Assembly: GCA_964419935.1 (NCBI GenBank) | Contig: CAYQQJ010000027.1 | Coordinates: 1 to 43,099, forward strand | Length of the DNA stretch: 43,099 nucleotides | Direction: 5' to 3' | Source: CAYQQJ01 sp964419935 | GTDB taxonomy: Bacteria; Pseudomonadota; Gammaproteobacteria; Pseudomonadales; Cellvibrionaceae | Shown: in pieces, positions 38,783 to 43,099 of the stretch | Layout of the letters: each line of letters starts with the position of its first letter | Position numbering within the stretch: position 1 is the stretch's first letter | Position numbers and translations under genes: made by a program | The notes under the pieces: generated by a model | The model's input: the letters and a program-made list of their open reading frames with translations, nothing else | Told to the model about the DNA's origin: nothing | The model's database searches: none

Positions 38783-41320
38783 ATGTCAGATCAAACGGAA
38801 AAGATGCCTAACAGCCGGAGCCCAAAGTCAAGCGGGTCGAACCTCATGGACGGTCGACCAACAAAAAACCCGATTGTCATCATCACCGGCGCGGCCGGTA
38901 ACATCGGCCAGGCACTGACTCACGCATTGCAATCCCGCTATACCGTTATCGGGCTGGATCGTAAATTGGCTGAAGACACCGACGCAAGTTTTGAATTTGA
39001 TCTGACCTCTGCGGACTCAGTGAAACAGGCGCTGGACGAATTCGCCGAACATTTCGGCAAGCAGATCGCCGCTGTTGTTCACCTGGCGGCCTATTTTGAC
39101 TTCACCGGGGAGCAATCCCCCCTTTACGATTCCGTCAATGTCCAGGGCACCGAAAACTTACTGCAGGCCTTGCAGGGTTTTGACGTGGAGCGCTTTATTT
39201 ATTCAAGCACCATGCTGGTTCACGAGCCCGGTGAACCCGGCACCCTGACAACGGAAGATACACCGCTGGACCCGCGTTGGGCGTATCCACAATCGAAAGC
39301 CGAAACCGAAACAGTGATTCGGGAAAACGCCAATGGCATGCCCTACACCTTGTTGCGGCTCGCGGGACTTTACGACGAGCAGACCTCGGTGCCCACGCTG
39401 TCCCACCAGATCGCGCGCATTTATGAAGAGGATATGAAAAGCCATTTGTATTCCGGCAACACGGATGCCGGTCAGGCATTTATTCACCGGGATGACATGA
39501 TGGACGCCTTTGCACGCACCATTGATCGGCGCAATGAACTGCCCAAAGAAGATGTCATTCTGGTGGGTGAAGAGCAAACCGTGAGCTACCAGCAACTGCA
39601 GGATCGCCTGGGTCTACTGATTCACGGGGAAGACAAATGGCGCACCATCAGCCTGCCGGAACCCATGGCCAAGGCGGGCGCCTGGGTGCAGGAAAAAGCC
39701 GAACCAATCATACCTGACGACTTTGATCATGGTGAAAAACCATTCATTCGCCCGTTCATGATCGACATGGCTTCGGACCACTACCAACTGGATACCCGGC
39801 GCGCAAAGGAGTTGTTGGGCTGGCGAGCCACGCACAATCTTTACGATTCTCTGGAGGCCATGGTTGCCACCCTCAAGGCGGACCCTTTGCAGTGGTACCA
39901 GCAAAACAAGATTACGCCGCCGGACTGGATGACAGCGGCAGACCAGGAGGGTCGTAACCCGGACCGTGTGCTGGAACAACACCGGCAACACGTCAGGCAT
40001 GAACACCAGCAAAACCTGTGGGCGCATTTTTTCAATATCGGTCTGGGCGTCTGGCTGATCACCTCGGCGCCGGCCATGGGCTATGGGGATAGCCCCATGC
40101 TCTACAGTGATGTTGTGGCGGGCCTGGCGCTGATGCTGTTCGGCGGCATATCCCTTTCCTGGCAGCAAACATGGGCGCGCTGGGGCGCGGGCGTGATCGG
40201 CGTCTGGCTGTTGTTTGCGCCGCTGATTTTCTGGACGCCGAGTGCCGCCGCCTATCTGAACAGCACGATGATAGGCATACTCGCCATTGCCTTCGCCATG
40301 GCCACCCGTCCCGTACCGGGAGTTTCGCCCACGGCAGCCACTACCGGGCCCAGCTATCCGCCGGGCTGGGACGTCAACCCCTCAAGCTGGTTTCAGCGGA
40401 TGCCTATTATCTTTCTGGCGCTGATCGGCTTCGTAGTCTCGCGTTACATGGCAGCGTATCAGTTGGAGCAGGTCAATGGCGTGTGGGAGCCGTTTTTTGC
40501 CGGCAGTACGGCCGATCCACAAAACGGCACGGAGGAAATTATCACCTCATCGGTTTCCGAAGCCTGGCCCGTGCCGGACGCTGGCCTTGGCGCGGCCGTG
40601 TATGCACTGGAAATTCTCACCGGCTTGATCGGCTCCACCAAACGCTGGCGCACCATGCCGTGGCTGGTGGTGCTGTTCGGCTTTATGATCGTGCCGCTGG
40701 GTGCTGTGTCCATTACCTTCATCATCATCCAACCGATAATCATCGGCACCTGGTGCACGCTCTGCCTCATTGGTGCGGCAGCCATGCTGATACAAATCCC
40801 CTATTCGCTGGACGAATTGGTCGCCACGGGACAGTTTCTACTCCGCCGACACAAGGCCGGCGCGCCGGTATTAAAAGTGTTTTTCGTCGGGGACACCGAT
40901 GACGACAACCCCCTGCACGAGAAAGACAATTTCGAACAGGGTCCTGTAGCCGTGGTGAAGGATATTTTCGGTGGCGGCGTGAATATGCCCTGGAACCTGG
41001 CCTTGTGCATTGCCATAGGCGCGTGGTTGATGTGTACACGACTCACGCTAGGTAACGAAGCGGCATTGGCAAACTGGGAACATTTGATTGGCGCTCTGGT
41101 AATTACCGTTGCCGTTTCGGCCCTGGCAGAAGTCGCCCGACCCGTCCGTTTTCTGATCATTCCCCTGGCTGCGGTATTGCTGTTTACGCCTTTTTTCTAT
41201 GACGCCAGCGCAGCCGCCGTAGTCGCAAGCCTGCTATGCGCGGTTTTACTTATTGCCCTGAGCTTTCCCAAGGGGAAGGTGAAAGGGAAATACGGCGACT
41301 GGAACAAGAGGTTGGTTTAG
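38783..41320 (+). CDS. Membrane fusion protein: NAD-dependent epimerase + SPW repeats + VKOR-like domain
   Basis: The 845-residue protein joins at least four parts. Residues 30-370 are an extended short-chain dehydrogenase with cofactor loop TGAAGNIG (35-42) and intact catalytic YPQSK (Tyr168, Lys172). Residues about 411-510 resemble an SPW membrane repeat (LWAHFFNIGLGVWLITSAPA). Residues about 535-690 resemble a vitamin K epoxide reductase-like membrane domain with the redox pair GTWCTLC (Cys658, Cys661). Residues about 737-835 are a second SPW-like region. The N-terminal domain should lie in the cytoplasm. The combination suggests redox chemistry coupling NAD(P)H to a membrane quinone or thiol. 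ATG 38783 was chosen; TTG 38762 is also possible, and GAGG lies 12 bases upstream. It converges on ilvD with a 17-bp gap. Confidence 0.75.
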   Translation: MSDQTEKMPNSRSPKSSGSNLMDGRPTKNPIVIITGAAGNIGQALTHALQSRYTVIGLDRKLAEDTDASFEFDLTSADSVKQALDEFAEHFGKQIAAVVHLAAYFDFTGEQSPLYDSVNVQGTENLLQALQGFDVERFIYSSTMLVHEPGEPGTLTTEDTPLDPRWAYPQSKAETETVIRENANGMPYTLLRLAGLYDEQTSVPTLSHQIARIYEEDMKSHLYSGNTDAGQAFIHRDDMMDAFARTIDRRNELPKEDVILVGEEQTVSYQQLQDRLGLLIHGEDKWRTISLPEPMAKAGAWVQEKAEPIIPDDFDHGEKPFIRPFMIDMASDHYQLDTRRAKELLGWRATHNLYDSLEAMVATLKADPLQWYQQNKITPPDWMTAADQEGRNPDRVLEQHRQHVRHEHQQNLWAHFFNIGLGVWLITSAPAMGYGDSPMLYSDVVAGLALMLFGGISLSWQQTWARWGAGVIGVWLLFAPLIFWTPSAAAYLNSTMIGILAIAFAMATRPVPGVSPTAATTGPSYPPGWDVNPSSWFQRMPIIFLALIGFVVSRYMAAYQLEQVNGVWEPFFAGSTADPQNGTEEIITSSVSEAWPVPDAGLGAAVYALEILTGLIGSTKRWRTMPWLVVLFGFMIVPLGAVSITFIIIQPIIIGTWCTLCLIGAAAMLIQIPYSLDELVATGQFLLRRHKAGAPVLKVFFVGDTDDDNPLHEKDNFEQGPVAVVKDIFGGGVNMPWNLALCIAIGAWLMCTRLTLGNEAALANWEHLIGALVITVAVSALAEVARPVRFLIIPLAAVLLFTPFFYDASAAAVVASLLCAVLLIALSFPKGKVKGKYGDWNKRLV

Positions 41321-41334
41321 AGCTGTAAGCTGCA
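41321..41334. repeat. Heptamer repeat (AGCTGNA)x2 between convergent genes
   Basis: AGCTGTA and AGCTGCA immediately follow the stop of the fusion gene and directly abut the ilvD stop region. They belong to the AAGCTGC family. Confidence 0.5.
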
Positions 41335-41337
41335 AGC

Positions 41338-43011
41338 TCAAAACCTATCCGTCACTGCCCCATCCGATGCTGAACACACAGTGCGGGCGTACTTGGCGAG
41401 CACGCCGCGGGTGTATCGTGGTGGTAGCGGCTGCCAGTTTGCTCTTCGGCTTTGCAATTCAGCATCACTCAAGTCAACGGATATGGTGTTGGCTTCCGCA
41501 TCGATGGTGATCTTATCGCCGTTCTCCACCAGGGCAATGGGGCCGCCATCAGCGGCTTCAGGGGTGATATGACCCACAACAAATCCGTGGCTGCCACCGG
41601 AGAAGCGCCCATCGGTAATCAATGCCACAGAATCGCCCAAGCCTTTGCCCATTATGGCGGATGTCGGGTGCAACATTTCACGCATACCGGGGCCGCCCTT
41701 GGGGCCTTCATAGCGAATAACCAGCACATCCCCGGCAACGACGGTGCCGTCCAGAATTCGCGCCTGGGCTTCTTCTTCCGAATGGAATACGCGGGCAACA
41801 CCGGTAAAGTGCGTGCCTTCCTTGCCGGTAATTTTGGCCACCGCACCGGTGGGCGCCAGGTTGCCGTAAAGTATGCGCAGGTGACTGTCTTTTTTGATCG
41901 GATTATCCAACGCATGAACAATGTCCTGATCTGCAGGATAGGGCTTCACGTCAGCCAGATTTTCCGCCAGGGTTTTGCCGGTAACGGTCAGGCAATTGCC
42001 GTGCAACAGGCCCGCGTCCAGCAGCGTCTTCATCAGCGGTTGAATACCGCCAATCGCAACCAGTTCGCTCATCATGTAGTGGCCGCTGGGCCGTAGATCT
42101 GCCAGTACCGGCACGCGTTTGCCGATGCGGGTGAAATCTTCCAGGGTCAGCTTGACGTTGATGGTGTGAGCCATGGCGATCAGGTGCAACACGGCGTTGG
42201 TCGAGCCGCCCAGGGCAATCACTACCGTGATGGCATTTTCAAATGCCTCGAAGGTCATGATATCGCTGGGCTTGATATTGTGTTCCAGCAGATTCATAAC
42301 AGCCGCACCGGCGGCGTGGCAGTCCTGCATTTTCTGATCGGATTCACCGTTTTGGGCGGAGCTGCCCGGCAGGCTCATGCCCATGGCTTCGATCGCTGAC
42401 GCCATGGTATTGGCGGTATACATGCCGCCGCACGAGCCCGGACCGGGAATGGCAGTTTCCTCGATTTGCTGCACGTCAATCAACGACAGTTCGCCTTTGG
42501 CATGAGCGCCCACGGCCTCAAAAACGGATATGATGTCTGTGTGATTTTTACCCGGTTTGATGCTGCCGCCATAAACAAATACCGAAGGGCGATTCAAACG
42601 CGCAAGGCCCATAACGCAGCCGGGCATGTTCTTGTCGCATCCGCCGATGGCGACCAAGCCGTCAAAGCCTTCGCAGCCTGCGGCGGTCTCGATGGAATCG
42701 GCAATCACTTCTCGCGACACCAGCGAATATTTCATGCCTTCGGTGCCGTTGGCGATACCGTCTGACACGGTGATGGTATTAAAAATAACGCTCTTGCCGC
42801 CCGTCGCATCCGCTCCGCGACCCGCCTGTTCCGCCAGCCCATTAATATGCATGTTACAGGGCGTCAGCATGCTCCAGGTCGAGGCAATACCCACCTGCGG
42901 TTTTTTGAAATCTTCGTCAGTAAAACCCACTGCCCGCAGCATGGCGCGCCCCGGCGCTTTGGTGATACCATCGACAACCTGGCTGGAGTAGCGACGTTTT
43001 TCATCAGTCAT
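41338..43011 (-). CDS. ilvD: Dihydroxy-acid dehydratase
   Basis: IlvD dehydrates dihydroxy-isovalerate and dihydroxy-methylvalerate to the keto acids of valine and isoleucine synthesis, using an iron-sulfur cluster. The 557-residue length is typical of the shorter IlvD branch. Cluster cysteines are visible in SMLTPCNMHIN near residue 52, GGCDKNMPGC near 123 and GPGSCGGMYTANTM near 195. The magnesium-binding region and SGRFSGG-like motif (TDGRFSGGSHGFVVGHITPE) are near 470. AGGAAGG precedes the ATG at 43009-43011. Upstream lies a long AAGCTGC heptamer array that runs out of the window, so its promoter may overlap or lie beyond that array. Confidence 0.96.
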   Translation of the reverse strand: MTDEKRRYSSQVVDGITKAPGRAMLRAVGFTDEDFKKPQVGIASTWSMLTPCNMHINGLAEQAGRGADATGGKSVIFNTITVSDGIANGTEGMKYSLVSREVIADSIETAAGCEGFDGLVAIGGCDKNMPGCVMGLARLNRPSVFVYGGSIKPGKNHTDIISVFEAVGAHAKGELSLIDVQQIEETAIPGPGSCGGMYTANTMASAIEAMGMSLPGSSAQNGESDQKMQDCHAAGAAVMNLLEHNIKPSDIMTFEAFENAITVVIALGGSTNAVLHLIAMAHTINVKLTLEDFTRIGKRVPVLADLRPSGHYMMSELVAIGGIQPLMKTLLDAGLLHGNCLTVTGKTLAENLADVKPYPADQDIVHALDNPIKKDSHLRILYGNLAPTGAVAKITGKEGTHFTGVARVFHSEEEAQARILDGTVVAGDVLVIRYEGPKGGPGMREMLHPTSAIMGKGLGDSVALITDGRFSGGSHGFVVGHITPEAADGGPIALVENGDKITIDAEANTISVDLSDAELQSRRANWQPLPPRYTRGVLAKYARTVCSASDGAVTDRF

Positions 43012-43045
43012 AGAGCCTTCCTAATAATATGTAAGTGGTGGTAAC

Positions 43046-43099
43046 AAGCTGCAAGCTGCAAGCTGCAAGCTGCAAGCTGCAAGCTGCAAGCTGCAAGCT
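43046..43099. repeat. Heptamer tandem array (AAGCTGC)x7.7, continues beyond the window
   Basis: Seven exact AAGCTGC units from 43046 to 43094 and a partial unit run to the last base. It starts 35 bp upstream of the ilvD start codon, so it lies in or next to its promoter. This is the longest and most uniform array in the window. Confidence 0.9.

Noticed and set aside
43046..43099. CRISPR array
   Set aside because: The repeats are contiguous 7-bp units with no spacers and there are no cas genes.

Overview
The window looks like chromosomal DNA of a marine or polysaccharide-degrading gammaproteobacterium, probably in or near the Cellvibrionaceae/Microbulbiferaceae. This rests on a secreted GH18 chitinase with long polyserine linkers, a FinR/Fpr pair, a GlrK-QseG-GlrR type operon, FabA/FabB, and gammaproteobacterial UvrA, Ssb and FumC. 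No rRNA, tRNA, CRISPR array, plasmid origin or complete insertion sequence is visible. All calls come from reading the sequence; no database search was possible.

Layout. 1-2217 is a flexible end: the terminal repeats of an IS21-like element (1-52) cut into a hydrolase-like gene, followed by a lipoprotein gene and 650 bp of inverted dispersed repeats. 2218-4491 (minus) carries sugar-nucleotide genes (phosphomannomutase, galU). 4793-6637 (plus) is fabA-fabB. 6801-9655 (minus) has a degenerate RmlD-like protein, ssb and a YajR-like MFS transporter. 9955-13717 (plus) has a CsgD-like regulator and uvrA. 13852-18063 (minus) holds a TraF_2-type envelope protein, an ATP-grasp protein, a DJ-1/PfpI protein and cfa. 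18422-19915 (plus) has two metal transporters (GDT1 and CDF). 19937-22105 (minus) has a DUF411 protein, a ribosome hibernation factor and fpr; finR (plus) is divergent from fpr. 23188-24954 (minus) is the chitinase. 25318-28892 (minus) is glrK-qseG-glrR.

29237-32024 (plus) is four tandem EF-hand secreted proteins, a double-BON protein and an outer-membrane barrel, ending at a strong terminator. 32286-38433 (plus) has fumC and a macA-macB-tolC-like efflux operon. 38783-41320 (plus) is a large SDR-SPW-VKOR-SPW fusion, and ilvD (minus) closes the window.

How they may work together. The sigma-54 activator GlrR, its kinase and lipoprotein partner sit beside a textbook -24/-12 promoter (29114-29129). 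That promoter is preceded by two 18-bp palindromes (TGTT-N10-AACA) resembling the enterobacterial GlrR site TGTC-N10-GACA, and it points into the EF-hand/BON/OMP cluster. I infer a locally wired envelope regulon and consider it the best candidate for an undescribed system.

Two other candidates stand out. One is a set of intergenic tandem repeats of several unrelated sequences (GGGAAAA, AAGCTGC, CCATAAC, ATGAGTA) that all share a 7-bp unit; one even supplies the UvrA stop codon. The other is the four-part membrane fusion at 38783-41320.
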